Shown here piece by piece: positions 42,486 to 52,800 of a stretch of 64,000 bases of DNA (the first letter of the stretch is position 1; the number at the start of each line of letters is the position of its first letter). The notes beneath the pieces were generated by a model that searched no databases, was not told the origin of the DNA, and saw only the letters and a list, made by a program, of their open reading frames with translations. The translations under genes were made by a program, and so were the position numbers. The stretch covers positions 372,001-436,000 of the forward strand of contig NZ_OY780958.1 of assembly GCF_963675985.1 (NCBI RefSeq), written 5' to 3'. This DNA is from an uncultured Roseibium sp. (lineage in GTDB: Bacteria > Pseudomonadota > Alphaproteobacteria > Rhizobiales > Stappiaceae).

Positions 42486-43634
42486 ATGGCATTCCTGGAT
42501 AAAATTATCCCTCCGGCGTTCAGTCTCGACGGGTCGGTTCCCGGTCGGAAGACCTTGGCGCTGACCGGCGACTGGACGGTCAATTCGGCAGAAAGTGCTG
42601 AAAAACTTCTCGGATCCATTGATCTTGCTCCGGAGCAGTTCGTTTGTATCGACATTTCCAGGATCGGTAGCCTCGACACCAGCGGCGCGTGGCTGGTGCA
42701 CCGTTTTCGCGGCGCGCTTGAATTCGGCGGCAAGCGCACCGAGTTGATCGGCCTGGACGAAAAGCGCAAATCCCTGTTCCACGAACTGGAAAAGCATCAT
42801 CCGCCGCGTTGGAAGCCGGAGCGCTCGCGGTTCTCGGTCATCGGTTTTCTCGAGGCGACCGGTCGTGTCGGGGTCGATGTCGTCAAGGACTCGCTGGCGA
42901 TGCTGAACATCCTCGGCACGCTCGGCGCCGTTCTCGCAACGGTTCTGCCACATCCGAAACGCCTGCGGAGCATATCGGTCGCGGTGCAGTTCGACCGATC
43001 CTGCATCGGCGGCGTTCCGATCGTTGCCCTCATGAGCTTCCTGATCGGTGCGATTATCTCGCAGCAGGGTGGCTTCTATCTGAAACAGTTCGGGGCTGAC
43101 GTTTATGTGGTGGATCTGGCCGGTATTCTGATCCTGCGGGAGATGGGCGTAATCCTGACGGCGATTATGGTGGCCGGCCGGTCCGGTTCCGCCTTTACTG
43201 CGGAACTGGGTGCAATGCGCATGCAGGAGGAGGTCGACGCCCTGCATGTGATCGGCATGAGCGTGACCGAAGTTCTGGTCCTGCCGCGCATTCTCGCGCT
43301 GATGATCGCGCTGCCGATCCTCACCTTCATTTCGGACATCGCGGCCCTGATCGGTTCCGGCCTGGTTACATGGGCCTATCTGGACATACCGCCGCAGGCC
43401 TTTCTCGTTCAGCTTCAGGCGGCGATCTCGACAAAAACCCTGATGATCGGCCTCGTCAAAGCGCCGTTCATGGCGCTGATCGTCGGTCTGATCGCCTGTG
43501 TGGAAGGATTGAAGGTCGAAGGTTCGTCGGAATCGCTCGGCCGTCACACGACCATGTCGGTTGTGAAAGCCATTTTTCTGGTTATCGTGGTGGACGGCAT
43601 TTTCGCCATCTTTTTCGCAGCCATTGGTGTTTAG
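42486..43634 (+). CDS. mlaE: STAS-fused MlaE-type ABC permease
   Basis: A 382-residue inner-membrane permease of the MlaE family. The first 100 residues form a STAS domain (LALTGDWTVNSAESAEKLL, IDISRIGSLDTSGAWLVHRF) which corresponds to MlaB and is here fused to the permease. The membrane part begins near residue 125 and contains the conserved LREMGVILTAIMVAGRSGSAF, EEVDALHVIGMS. The complex moves phospholipids between membranes. It is the first of four genes; MlaF follows after 11 bp. ATG at 42486. Confidence 0.88.
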   Translation: MAFLDKIIPPAFSLDGSVPGRKTLALTGDWTVNSAESAEKLLGSIDLAPEQFVCIDISRIGSLDTSGAWLVHRFRGALEFGGKRTELIGLDEKRKSLFHELEKHHPPRWKPERSRFSVIGFLEATGRVGVDVVKDSLAMLNILGTLGAVLATVLPHPKRLRSISVAVQFDRSCIGGVPIVALMSFLIGAIISQQGGFYLKQFGADVYVVDLAGILILREMGVILTAIMVAGRSGSAFTAELGAMRMQEEVDALHVIGMSVTEVLVLPRILALMIALPILTFISDIAALIGSGLVTWAYLDIPPQAFLVQLQAAISTKTLMIGLVKAPFMALIVGLIACVEGLKVEGSSESLGRHTTMSVVKAIFLVIVVDGIFAIFFAAIGV

Positions 43635-43645
43635 AGCGGGTTTTC

Positions 43646-44455
43646 ATGTCCCTTGCCGAAGAAACCATAGACGACACCGCCGATCAGGAGCCAGGCAGCG
43701 GCGATGACATCATCCTGTCCGCCAAGGGTGTGACCGTCGGTTTCGGCAGCAAGATCATCCTTCAGGATGTCGACCTCGATGTCCGGCGCGGCGAAATCTT
43801 AGGATTCGTCGGCGGTTCGGGAACGGGCAAGTCGGTCCTGATGCGGGCGATTCTCGGCCTGACGCCCAAGCAGGCCGGTACGATCAGTGTTTTCGGTCAT
43901 AATCTGACGAGTGTTACGCCTGCGATCCGCAAGTCCATCGAAAGGCGCTGGGGGGTGTTGTTTCAGCAAGGCGCCCTGTTTTCGGCTCTCACGGTGAAAC
44001 AGAATATCCAGGTGCCCATGCGCGAGCACCTCAGGCTGTCGCCGCAGCTGATGGACGAGCTGGCGCTTTTGAAGCTCGAACTGGTCGGTTTGTCTCAGGA
44101 CGCGGCCGACAAGTTGCCGTCGGAGCTCTCGGGCGGCATGATCAAGAGGGCAAGTTTGGCGCGTGCGCTTGCACTTGATCCGGATTTGGTGTTTCTGGAC
44201 GAGCCGACTTCGGGTCTTGACCCGATCGGTGCGGCTGCATTTGATGAATTGATTAAGAATCTCAGCGATACGCTCGGTTTGACAGTCTATATGGTAACGC
44301 ACGATCTGGACAGCCTGCATTCCATCTGCGACCGGATAGCCGTTCTGGCGGACAAAAAGGTTTTGGCGATCGGAACTCTGGACGACATGATGAAAAACGA
44401 CCATCCCTGGATCAAATCCTATTTCCAGGGCACGCGCGCCTTGCGCCGAATCTGA
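43646..44455 (+). CDS. mlaF: MlaF-type ABC ATPase
   Basis: A 269-residue ABC ATPase. Walker A GGSGTGKSVL (about residues 56-65), signature LSGGMIKRASLARAL, Walker B DLVFLDEPTSGLDP and the H-loop MVTHDLD are all intact. A short acidic N-terminal extension (about 25 residues) is unusual. ATG at 43646 is chosen over the open frame that overlaps mlaE. It powers lipid transport with MlaE and MlaD. Confidence 0.9.
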   Translation: MSLAEETIDDTADQEPGSGDDIILSAKGVTVGFGSKIILQDVDLDVRRGEILGFVGGSGTGKSVLMRAILGLTPKQAGTISVFGHNLTSVTPAIRKSIERRWGVLFQQGALFSALTVKQNIQVPMREHLRLSPQLMDELALLKLELVGLSQDAADKLPSELSGGMIKRASLARALALDPDLVFLDEPTSGLDPIGAAAFDELIKNLSDTLGLTVYMVTHDLDSLHSICDRIAVLADKKVLAIGTLDDMMKNDHPWIKSYFQGTRALRRI

Positions 44456-44465
44456 GGGCCGTATC

Positions 44466-46463
44466 ATGGAAACCCGGGCGAACTATATCCTGATCGGCAG
44501 CTTCATGATGGCGGTGCTCCTGGGCTCTTTCCTGTTCGTCTATTGGCTCGCCGTCACCGCGGAATCCCGGGAAAACGTCTTCGTGAGGATCATCTTTCCG
44601 GCGCCCGTCACCGGCCTGCCCATCGGCGGGCAGGTGCTTTTCAACGGGATACCGATCGGGAATGTCAGCGCGCTGGATTTCGATCCGCAGAATCCGAAAG
44701 TCGTCGTTGCGACCGTGCGTGTGAAACCGAACACGCCGCTCAGGACCGACACGACGGCTTCGCTTAATTTCACCGGCTTGACGGGTGTTGCCTATGTGGA
44801 TCTGAACGGCGGCAGCCTGGATGCGCCGTTGCTGATCAAGCGGGATTCGGATGAGGTCCCGGTCATGCATGCCGAACGATCCCTGTTCGACGATATCGTC
44901 AGCGGGGCGCGGGATGTGCTGAAGGAAGCCGATTCGGCACTGAGCAGCATTGACGGGTTCCTGAAGGAAAACAGTCCGACGGTGACGAAAACATTGAAGA
45001 ACGTGGAGGAATTCTCCTCCGCACTGGCCGCCAATTCCGCAGGCGTGTCCGACTTCATGGCAAATCTGTCATCGGTTTCCAAGGCTTTGACCGGACTTTC
45101 CGGGCGTATGGAGAAGCTGGTCGATCAGGGTGAACGGATCCTGGCCGCGGTTCCCTCCGACGATGTCACCAATATCGTCCAGAATGTCTCGTCGTTTTCC
45201 GACAGCCTGGCCAATGCGCGCCAGAGCATCGAAACGATCATGGCGGAAGCCGAGACGGCGGCAAAGGACCTGAAAACCTTCACCGGCGGCTTGAACAGCA
45301 GCCTGGAAGACGTTCAGAAAATCGTCAGGGCGGTCGATCCGGAGGACATCAGGAAGACGGTGCAGGGGGCTGCGGCGATCGGGGAACTGCTTGAAAAGCG
45401 CAGCCCGGAGATCGACAGCCTGATTGCGTCCACGTCGTCGACCATGGATAACATCAGCGAAATATCGGGAACCATCCGAGACCGCAAGGAAGCGATCTCC
45501 GAGGTTATCAAGAGCACCAACAGGGTGATAGGCAAGGTCGACACGTTCGTGACGCGTGGCAACGAGCTTGCCCAGGCAATCGATCCGGACCGGGTGTCGA
45601 ACATCGTGGCCAATGTGGATACGTTCAGCACGGGGCTGAACAGCACGCTTGGCAACGTCGACCAGATCGTCGCGAATATCGATCCGCAAAAGGTGGGTGA
45701 GGCGGTCGACGGAGCCGCTGCGGTGGTGTCCAACATCAACGCGCAGAAAGAGCAGATCAACGAGATCATCGCTTCGACGAAATCCACGATCCAGAATTTC
45801 GAGGCTTTCTCGGCTACCGTGCGGGGTGAGGACGATCGAATCGTGGGGCTGGTCGATGATGTGCGCGCCGCCGCCAATGCGTTCACGCAAACGCTCACCG
45901 ACGCTGACGGTATCCTGAAAGCCGTGGACCCGGATCAGGTGTCGACTATCGTCGGCTCTGTTGCCAATGTCACGGGCGGTCTGTCGGAGAATAAGGAAAG
46001 TATCGACGCCATGATCGCCTCGGCCCGAACCGCCGCGGCCAATGTGGAAAAGATGACGAACGACCTGTCGCAGCGCACGCCTGATGTCGACCAGATCATT
46101 ACCGACGCAAAGCAAATGACCGCGACGCTGAATGCGACATCCACACGTATCCAGGGGATAGTGGATCAGGTCGGAACCATGGTCGAGGGTGACGGCGAAG
46201 GCCTGATTGTGGAGGCGACAAAGGCGGCAACGGCCATTCGCAAGGTGGCCGAAGCCTTTGAATCGCGAGCCGATTCGATTGCCGGAGGCTTGTCGAAGTT
46301 TGCCAACCAGGGCTCCGCGGACTTTGTCGCTGCGATGTCGCAGGTCAATCGGACACTTGTCTCGATCCAGCGCGCGGTGGAAAGTTTCGACCGGAATCCG
46401 AACCGGATACTCTTCGGCGGTGAAGCAGTGCCGACCTACACGGGCGGCGGACACAGAAGATAA
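44466..46463 (+). CDS. mlaD: MlaD-type MCE-domain protein with long repetitive C-terminus
   Basis: A 665-residue protein anchored by one N-terminal helix (about residues 6-28). The MCE domain occupies about residues 40-120 (LPIGGQVLFNGIPIGNVSALD, LTGVAYVDLNGG). The remaining 540 residues form a helical repeat region, with units such as VDQIVANIDPQKVGEAVDGA and ILKAVDPDQVSTIVGSVANV that recur with variation about every 70 residues. A tail of this length could reach across the periplasm. Typical MlaD is about 180 residues; long forms occur in alphaproteobacteria. It binds lipids for the MlaE-F complex. Confidence 0.88.
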   Translation: METRANYILIGSFMMAVLLGSFLFVYWLAVTAESRENVFVRIIFPAPVTGLPIGGQVLFNGIPIGNVSALDFDPQNPKVVVATVRVKPNTPLRTDTTASLNFTGLTGVAYVDLNGGSLDAPLLIKRDSDEVPVMHAERSLFDDIVSGARDVLKEADSALSSIDGFLKENSPTVTKTLKNVEEFSSALAANSAGVSDFMANLSSVSKALTGLSGRMEKLVDQGERILAAVPSDDVTNIVQNVSSFSDSLANARQSIETIMAEAETAAKDLKTFTGGLNSSLEDVQKIVRAVDPEDIRKTVQGAAAIGELLEKRSPEIDSLIASTSSTMDNISEISGTIRDRKEAISEVIKSTNRVIGKVDTFVTRGNELAQAIDPDRVSNIVANVDTFSTGLNSTLGNVDQIVANIDPQKVGEAVDGAAAVVSNINAQKEQINEIIASTKSTIQNFEAFSATVRGEDDRIVGLVDDVRAAANAFTQTLTDADGILKAVDPDQVSTIVGSVANVTGGLSENKESIDAMIASARTAAANVEKMTNDLSQRTPDVDQIITDAKQMTATLNATSTRIQGIVDQVGTMVEGDGEGLIVEATKAATAIRKVAEAFESRADSIAGGLSKFANQGSADFVAAMSQVNRTLVSIQRAVESFDRNPNRILFGGEAVPTYTGGGHRR

Positions 46464-46520
46464 ACGGTGGCCGGACACACGGTGTAAGGCTGCAGAATGG
46501 CGTAGGGGGCTATTGAAGGC

Positions 46521-47126
46521 ATGAGTAGCGGATCGGCACATATCAGCCGAAGGCGGTTCCTGGGCGTTTGCGGGGCCGGTCTGACGGTTGCCGGCTGCGC
46601 CAGCTCAGGCCCTACCGCGCTTTACGGCATCGACGCGGCCAATGTCCCGACAGGCGGGAAGCGCCAGAAGAGCAAGCAGGTTCTGGTGCCACGGCCGCGG
46701 GCTCTGAAGGCGCTGGATACCGAATATATCGCCGTGGTCGACAAAGGCCCTGTCTACAGTTACTTCCCGAAGGTCGCATGGGCCGATACCCTGCCCAGCG
46801 TGGTTCAATCAAAGATCGTCCAGACCCTGGAAAACACCAATCGCCTGCGCGGCGTCGGGTTCCCGGGCGAAGGCTTGCTGATCGACTATCAGTTGCAGAC
46901 GGATCTCAGGGCCTTCGAATTTCATATCGACGGCACCGACAGGGGCGTCGTTGTGATCGCCGCCAAGCTGGTCAATGACCGGAACGGCCGCACGATCGCC
47001 AACAAGGTTTTCCGCGCGGAAGTCACCTCGGGAGGAACCGGTGTCGATCAGGCAGTTGCCGCAATGAACAGCGCCGCCGACAGGGTTTTCTCCGAAATGG
47101 CGCTTTGGATCCTGACACGGGTCTGA
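46521..47126 (+). CDS. ABC-type transport auxiliary lipoprotein of the Mla/Pqi type
   Basis: A 201-residue lipoprotein. It has a twin-arginine-like segment RRRFLGVCGAGLTV and a lipobox VAGC, with lipidation at Cys30 or near it, followed by PF03886-like auxiliary domain (YIAVVDKGPVYSYFPKVAWAD, LPSVVQSKIVQTLENTN, IDYQLQTDLRAFEFHIDG). Such proteins sit in the outer membrane and receive lipids from long MCE proteins. It is the last gene of the mla operon and lies 57 bp after mlaD. Confidence 0.83.
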   Translation: MSSGSAHISRRRFLGVCGAGLTVAGCASSGPTALYGIDAANVPTGGKRQKSKQVLVPRPRALKALDTEYIAVVDKGPVYSYFPKVAWADTLPSVVQSKIVQTLENTNRLRGVGFPGEGLLIDYQLQTDLRAFEFHIDGTDRGVVVIAAKLVNDRNGRTIANKVFRAEVTSGGTGVDQAVAAMNSAADRVFSEMALWILTRV

Positions 47127-47528
47127 GCGGTTTGCCTTCGGCGGAATGACCGGGCAGACGCCCTCTTCAACAACAGGCTTTGGTGTAGGCGTCACACCGT
47201 CGTTTTCTTCGAACGGGAACGGCCGGGATCTTACAAGCAGGCATATCCATGAATGTAGGAGCGGCGCAATAGTCTGACGCTTCGCCCTCTGTCTAGGCAA
47301 GGCCGAGAGGGGGCTTCGGGATATGGCTGTTTCTCCTGGAGCCAAACTCGTAGAGCCTGACGACGCGCCGGAGATGCCGATCTATATGCTTTGCCGTAGA
47401 AGGTTCGTCGGATTATTCACGGTCATGGCAACTTGGTGGAGCATCCGCGGCAGGGCGGCATGGAAGCGATACGTACGGACGCGCCTTTTGCGGTCGTTGT
47501 AGCGGATTATCCATTTCGTGGCCGACTG
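47127..47528. other. Intergenic region with no supported gene
   Basis: The 402-bp gap between the convergent lipoprotein gene and the small ATPase gene holds short reading frames only, none with a credible ribosome site. I see no strong hairpin with a T-run. Confidence 0.35.
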
Positions 47529-48074
47529 TCAGAGAAGGCGGTTCAAAAGGAAGTCCGCGCGGGCATGAACATCGGTCCTGGGCAAAACGATAACCTCATA
47601 TCCGAGATCCTTATAGGCGACGTACAGCCTTTCGTATTCCTCGACGGCTTCATCCAAACCGTTCCGTCTTTCGCTATCCGTGACGAAGATTTCCGGCCAG
47701 GGTGGCGTCAAAAAGACTTGCCGGTGATAGCGATCCGTTTTTCCCAGGGTGTTGGCCGCGGCTATGCCTGTCGCATGTTCCAGAGCGACTGCCGCATCGA
47801 TAAGGCTACGGTCAAAGAAGACCCATCCATCGACGTCCTTCGCGCTCTCACGGTCCTTGGAGGCCATGTCGATGGCGCGTCGAGCGAAGGCTTCCAGGTC
47901 GACCCAGGGAAGCGCGCCGCCGTCGCCGCGCATTTCCTGCGAAACGATCCTGCGGCCGGGCTCTTCGACTGTCTCAAAACCTCGTCGTTTCAGTTCCGCT
48001 GTCAGCGTGGATTTTCCTCCACCCGAATATCCCGACAGGATGACATGTCGGCTGGAGGTTCCATTCGTCTTCAT
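47529..48074 (-). CDS. Small AAA_28-type P-loop ATPase/kinase
   Basis: A 181-residue P-loop protein. SGYSGGGKSTLTAELKRRG (about residues 14-32) is Walker A, FETVEEPGRRIVSQEM a substrate region and DGWVFFDRSLIDAAVA a Walker B-like strand; VFLTPPWPEIFVTDSERRN resembles the lid. The family is a nucleotide/kinase-like NTPase of unknown function. ATG at 48074 follows TGAGGA; a TTG at 48092 is less likely. It is divergent from the MarR gene and may be under its control. Confidence 0.72.
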   Translation of the reverse strand: MKTNGTSSRHVILSGYSGGGKSTLTAELKRRGFETVEEPGRRIVSQEMRGDGGALPWVDLEAFARRAIDMASKDRESAKDVDGWVFFDRSLIDAAVALEHATGIAAANTLGKTDRYHRQVFLTPPWPEIFVTDSERRNGLDEAVEEYERLYVAYKDLGYEVIVLPRTDVHARADFLLNRLL

Positions 48075-48361
48075 CTGCTTGTCCTCAGACAATAGGTTAT
48101 CGCCCTGTGCTCTAATTCAAGTGTGAATTTATGAAAGGCCGCTTCAGGTGACCGGTCATGCAATAGCCATTTCCGGGCGCGGCAATTGTTGAGCGGAGGA
48201 CCTTCATCGTCGATCCGGCGATTGTATGGTCGCAAACACGGTCCGGTTTCCCGGTCGGAGGAATAACCGTCTCAGATTTCGTATCCGAGGGATGGTTTTT
48301 TATCCAAAGACAGGCAATTCATGCATTCTTTTGTTGCCTAACCGCCCGGCTCAAGCGACAC

Positions 48362-48381
48362 TTAGTTCCAAATGTAACTAA
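48362..48381. promoter_or_regulatory. Candidate MarR operator
   Basis: TTAGTT (48362-48367) and AACTAA (48376-48381) form perfect arms, and eight of ten pairs match over the full 20-bp palindrome. It lies 98 bp upstream of the MarR start and within the divergent gap to the small ATPase gene. This size and pattern suit a MarR dimer. Confidence 0.5.
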
Positions 48382-48479
48382 CAGGCGACGTCCTGGCGTT
48401 GCGGACTGCGGATTCGCGGACCCGGCCGGCGGAACGACCTGGAACAGGAGGGAGTGCTTCCAGTGGGGCGAGGGCGGAC

Positions 48480-48944
48480 ATGAACGGACAGGTATCGGTT
48501 TCTGAGGAGGTCCGGTTCGATCTTCAGTCATTTCTACCGTACCGGATCCGCGTTTTCTACACCGATGTGACGAGCACGCTGTCGGAAATCTACATTCGCG
48601 ACCACGGGCTAACACCTTCAGAATGGCGCTCCATGGCTATCGTCGGCGCGACCGGCAGAATGCCGGCAACGGAAATCGTTGAACGCTCCAGTATGGACAA
48701 GGTGTCCGTCAGCCGGGCCGTGAAGAAAATGCACGAACGGGGTCTTCTGGAAAAGACCAACAATGCCGAAGACGGGCGGAGTTCGTTGCTCAGTCTTTCC
48801 GAAAAGGGCCGGGCCATCTATTTCGATCTCGTGCCCAAGATGCTGGCCGCGGAGGCACGCATGTTCGACGGGGTGAGCGAGGAGGAGATTTCCGCCTTCG
48901 TCGCGATCATGGCAAAGGTGCGCAAGAACCTGCAAAAGGCGTAG
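48480..48944 (+). CDS. MarR-family transcriptional regulator
   Basis: A 154-residue winged-helix regulator. LTPSEWRSMAIVGATGRM, ATEIVERSSMDKVSVSRAVKKM and the wing LLEKTNNAEDGRSSLLSLSEKG are typical of MarR. ATG at 48480 follows GAGG. It probably represses itself and perhaps the divergent ATPase gene through the palindrome at 48362-48381. The ligand is unknown; the sequence is of the phenolic-acid-responsive type only in general. Confidence 0.85.
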   Translation: MNGQVSVSEEVRFDLQSFLPYRIRVFYTDVTSTLSEIYIRDHGLTPSEWRSMAIVGATGRMPATEIVERSSMDKVSVSRAVKKMHERGLLEKTNNAEDGRSSLLSLSEKGRAIYFDLVPKMLAAEARMFDGVSEEEISAFVAIMAKVRKNLQKA

Positions 48945-48961
48945 TGTCCGTGCCTTGAGGT

Positions 48962-49678
48962 TCAGTCGACGCTTTCTACCCGTTCGGGGAGGGAATAGGC
49001 CTCCCATTTGCTTCGCGGGATTTCCGATCCGACCGCAAATTCGAACGCGATCACGGATTTCATGTCGGGCGCGGTCTGGCATCTGAAGCGGATTTCAAAC
49101 CAGCTGTTGCCGTCGTGAAAGGCGCCGCCGTCGGCTTCGATCGCCTGGCGGCCGGTCAGCCGCACGTCGGACTTTGCGTAGGCAACCAGAAAATTCGGCT
49201 TGAAGCGGGGATTCCAGCGATGGACCTGTTCCATGGCTTCGAGATTGCACAACTGGATGATCCGATCCTCGCTCACAAGCTGACGCAGGCGCATTTTCGC
49301 CTTCCGGCTCTTGGGATTGTCCAGGATGGCGGCGGCATAGAGCTGCGTGGCGGGGATCATACCATCCGGCGTCTCCAGCCGAGCGGTTCGGGTTTGCGCT
49401 CCGGTATTGTCCGAAGAGGCGGTTGAGGGAGGTGCAGCTTCTGTCCGTTCTGCCGGTGTCATGTCTTCCGGCATGGCTTCGAGGTTCGGGGGCGGGATGA
49501 CAGGCAAGGGGGCAGGGGGGATGATTTCGACCGCTATACCCTTGACGACCTCCGGTCGGGGGAGCTGCTTCAAGGGGTTCAGGCCAAGCGCTGTTGCGGC
49601 GAGGACATGAACAATCAGAGCGATGCCAGCCCAAAGCCAGATCGTCCTGTCCTCATCGAAGAGCGCCAGAGTCCGCAT
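48962..49678 (-). CDS. DUF930-family membrane-anchored protein
   Basis: A 238-residue protein with one N-terminal membrane helix (IWLWAGIALIVHVLAATALG) and a Pro-rich linker (residues 45-80). The C-terminal DUF930 domain (LVSEDRIIQLCNLEAMEQVHRW, FLVAYAKSDVRL, GNSWFEIRFRCQ) faces the periplasm. Found mainly in Hyphomicrobiales. The Pro-rich linker recalls TonB-like proteins, but no function is known. It is convergent with marR over 17 bp. Confidence 0.78.
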   Translation of the reverse strand: MRTLALFDEDRTIWLWAGIALIVHVLAATALGLNPLKQLPRPEVVKGIAVEIIPPAPLPVIPPPNLEAMPEDMTPAERTEAAPPSTASSDNTGAQTRTARLETPDGMIPATQLYAAAILDNPKSRKAKMRLRQLVSEDRIIQLCNLEAMEQVHRWNPRFKPNFLVAYAKSDVRLTGRQAIEADGGAFHDGNSWFEIRFRCQTAPDMKSVIAFEFAVGSEIPRSKWEAYSLPERVESVD

Positions 49679-49798
49679 GCCCGGAGCGACCTGTCCTCAT
49701 GGTTCCGCTGTTTTCGGAAAATTGGAAAACGAGCCCGCCGGTATCCCTGCTCCGGCTGAAAGGTGCCGAGACAGGATGAGGGGGTGATCAGGGCATAA

Positions 49799-49824
49799 AA
49801 AAGGCGGCCATGGGGCCGCCTTTT
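49799..49824 (-). terminator. Terminator of the giant coiled-coil gene
   Basis: AAAAGGCGGCC (49799-49809) and GGCCGCCTTTT (49814-49824) pair over 11 bp with a four-base loop. On the minus strand a T-run follows. It lies 25 bp beyond the stop of the gene at 49849. Confidence 0.85.
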
Positions 49825-49848
49825 CCGTGTTTGGTGATTTTTTCCGTC

Positions 49849-52800
49849 TTAATCGAGACGTCCGCTGGCGTGGGCCAGCATGGTGTAGACCTTGCCGGTA
49901 TCCGACGTCAGGTAGGTCTGGCCCAGCATGTTGTCCCGATCGTTGCGCGAAACCTGGGCGAGCAGCTGTTCGAAGTCGGCCACGTAACGTTCCACGGCGG
50001 TGCGGAATTCCGGATCGCGGGAATATTTCTGACTGATTTCATCGAAGGTCTGCTGACCCTGCAGGGTGTAGAGGCGGCGGGTAAAGACGTGCCGCTCGCC
50101 CCGCTTGTAGCGGTCCCACAGGTCGACGAAGGTTTCGTGATCAATGGCCCGGGCAATGTCCACGGACAGCGAGTTCAGGCTTTCCACCGTGTTCAGGGAT
50201 GCGCGTTCCTGGGTCGGAGAGGCATTTTCCTCATCGCGCGAGGCACGGCGCAGCAGGTCGGACACCCAGCCCTTGCCGGCACCCTGCGGTTCGCTTGCCT
50301 GCGACGGCCGGCGCGGCGCTTCGCTCTGCCGCGACGGCGCGGAGGGCCGCGGAGCCGGCTGGCTCGGAGCCTGGGACCGGCTCGGAACCTGGAAGGCGGG
50401 AGCGGGTGTTGCGGCTTGCGGGGCGGGTGCCGCCGAAGCGGTGGCCGAAGCGGTGCGTTCCTGCGGCCGCGAGATGTCGAGCGCATTGGACTGTCTTGCG
50501 ACGATGTCGGACAGTTCGGTCAGCGCCCGGATCTGCTCGTTGACGACCTTGCGCAGGGCCGCGGTGGATTCTTCCGCTTCGTCCGGCAGGTTCAGGACGC
50601 CCTGTTTGAGCTCGTTGCGGGTGGCTTCGAGTTCGCGGTGGACGTCGCGGGCCGTGTCGCGCATGCGCATCGCGGCCTCGTTGAAGCGTTCGGACGCATC
50701 GGAAACCGTGCGTGACATCTCCGACATGATGTCGTCCTGAGCGGAGCGGATCGCATCGCGCGCCTTCTGGCCTTCCATGCCGGCGGTGAGGCGCATGGAT
50801 TCGAACTGCTCGGTGACCTGCTTGGTGGCCGCTTCAGCCGCCGCGCTCAACATGCCTGCGGCTTCGCGGGCCTTGTCGTCGGCTGTCTCCAGCGTCTGCG
50901 ACAGGGTCTCGGTGAAGGACCGCATGAGCTTGTCGACGGCTTCCGTCTTGGTCAGCAGCGTGTCGGCGACCTCCTCGATGGCGGTCTTGCGTTCGGAGAC
51001 ACGGCCCTCGACGGAGCGGTTGGTGTCTTCCAGATAGCGGGCCGCGGAGGTCAGTTCTTCCGTCTGGCTGCCGAACTTTTCGGTCAGGTTGCGGATGTCG
51101 GCGAGCGTGGTCATGACCACATCGCGTAGCGCATCCGTCTGTTCGCCGATCAGGCCGGTCGTGCTGGTGGTATCGGTCACCGCCCGATCCACGGCGCCCC
51201 GGAATTCGCTCACGCGACGGCCGAGGCTCACCTCGACGTCGTTGAGGTTCGTTCCGGCAGTGGTGATGACCGTCTGCAGGTTGTTGTTCGTATCCTCCAG
51301 CTTGGTAAGGATGTCCGTGACATCGGCTTCAAGCTGCTGCTTGGTGGAGAGCAGGGATTTGGTCGCCAGGCTGCTCCGCTCGTCGATGCTGGCAACGATC
51401 CGCTCGCCGGCGTCCACAAGGGAGCGCGTGGCGTTGAGACCGTTCTGGGCAAAGGTATCCGCGACTTCCTTGCCCTTGACGTTGATGGCATCGAGGATCG
51501 CGGTGTGGATCTCGCCGATGCGGCCGGTCAGGTCGGTCGCCCGGGCCTCGATGGCGGTAATCAGGGCGTTGCCGTCGGTGCCGATCAGCTTGGAGAACTC
51601 TCCGGACCGCTCGCCGAAGGCCTGGTTGAGGGTCGAGGCCTTTTCGAGCATTTCGGTGGCAACCGCATTGCCGCGCTGAACCAGAAGTTCGGCCGCTTCG
51701 TTGACCGCGCTGTGGACGCGGGCGCGAACCGTGTCGGCCTCGCCGGACATGCGGCCCCGCATGTCTTCCAGGGTCTTGTTCAGGGTGAGACGCGCCTGCT
51801 CGCTTTCCGCGGACAGGTTGCCGGAGATTTCGGCGATGGTGCGGGACAGGTCGCTGCGGACCTTCTCGCTCTCGCCGGTCAGGGAGCCGGAGAATTCGGC
51901 GATCGTGCCGGCATAGAGCGCGCGGGCCTTTTCGCTCTCGGCCGTCAATGTGCGCGCTGCGTCGGCAACGGCTGACAGAAGCAGTCCGCGGACCTTTTCC
52001 CCTTCGCCGGACATCTTTTCCGAAGCGCCGTTGAGGGCTTCCTGAATGATGTCGTGCATCCGGGTGCTTTCGGTGGACAGCGTGCTGCCGGCTTCCGAAA
52101 TGATCTGGGTGAGCAGATCGCGAGCCTTTTCGCTTTCCGTGCTCAGGGCGCCGGAAATGCTTTCGAGACGATCGTTGAGCACCGTTTCGAGCTGGTTGGC
52201 ACGGGTGTCCAGGGTCTCTGCAACTTCAAAGACCTTCGCGCCGAGCGAAACATTGATTTCCGCGATGCGCTCGGACAGGGACTCGGTCAGTTCTTCGCTC
52301 TGACGGGCAAGGACGGTACCGGCCTCGGCAAGACGGTTGTCGAGCGCGGAGGTCATTTCGTCCTGGCCGTCGACGAAGGCCTTGGCGATTTCCTTGGTCC
52401 GGCTGATCAGGGTTTCGCTGATCTGGCGGGCGCGGCTGTCGAGGGTCTCGTCGATCCGTTCGGTGCCGGCGGTCATCGTGGTTGCCAGATGTTCCGCCTT
52501 TTCGGAGATGGCGCCGGATGCCACATCGACGTGTTCGGTGAGGATACGGCCGATTTCCTCGGCCCGTTCGGCCAGGGTGTTCCCCGCCGCCTCGACGCGC
52601 TGACCAAGCTGCAGCGTGATCGCATCGGACCGGTCGGCAAGAATATCGGTGATGTTGCGCGTCTTGTCTTCCAAGGCCTCACTGATGCTGGCGGTCCGTT
52701 GATCGATCGCATCGGAGAGGAGCGCGGTCCGCGTCTCAAGCGCAGCCTCGAAGGAGGCGGTGCGCTGGTCCAGCGTGAGATCGATCGTGTTGATACGGCT

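Noticed and set aside
47433..48095. Plus-strand frame of 220 codons
   Set aside because: It lies opposite the small P-loop ATPase gene, which has a Walker A motif and a good ribosome site.
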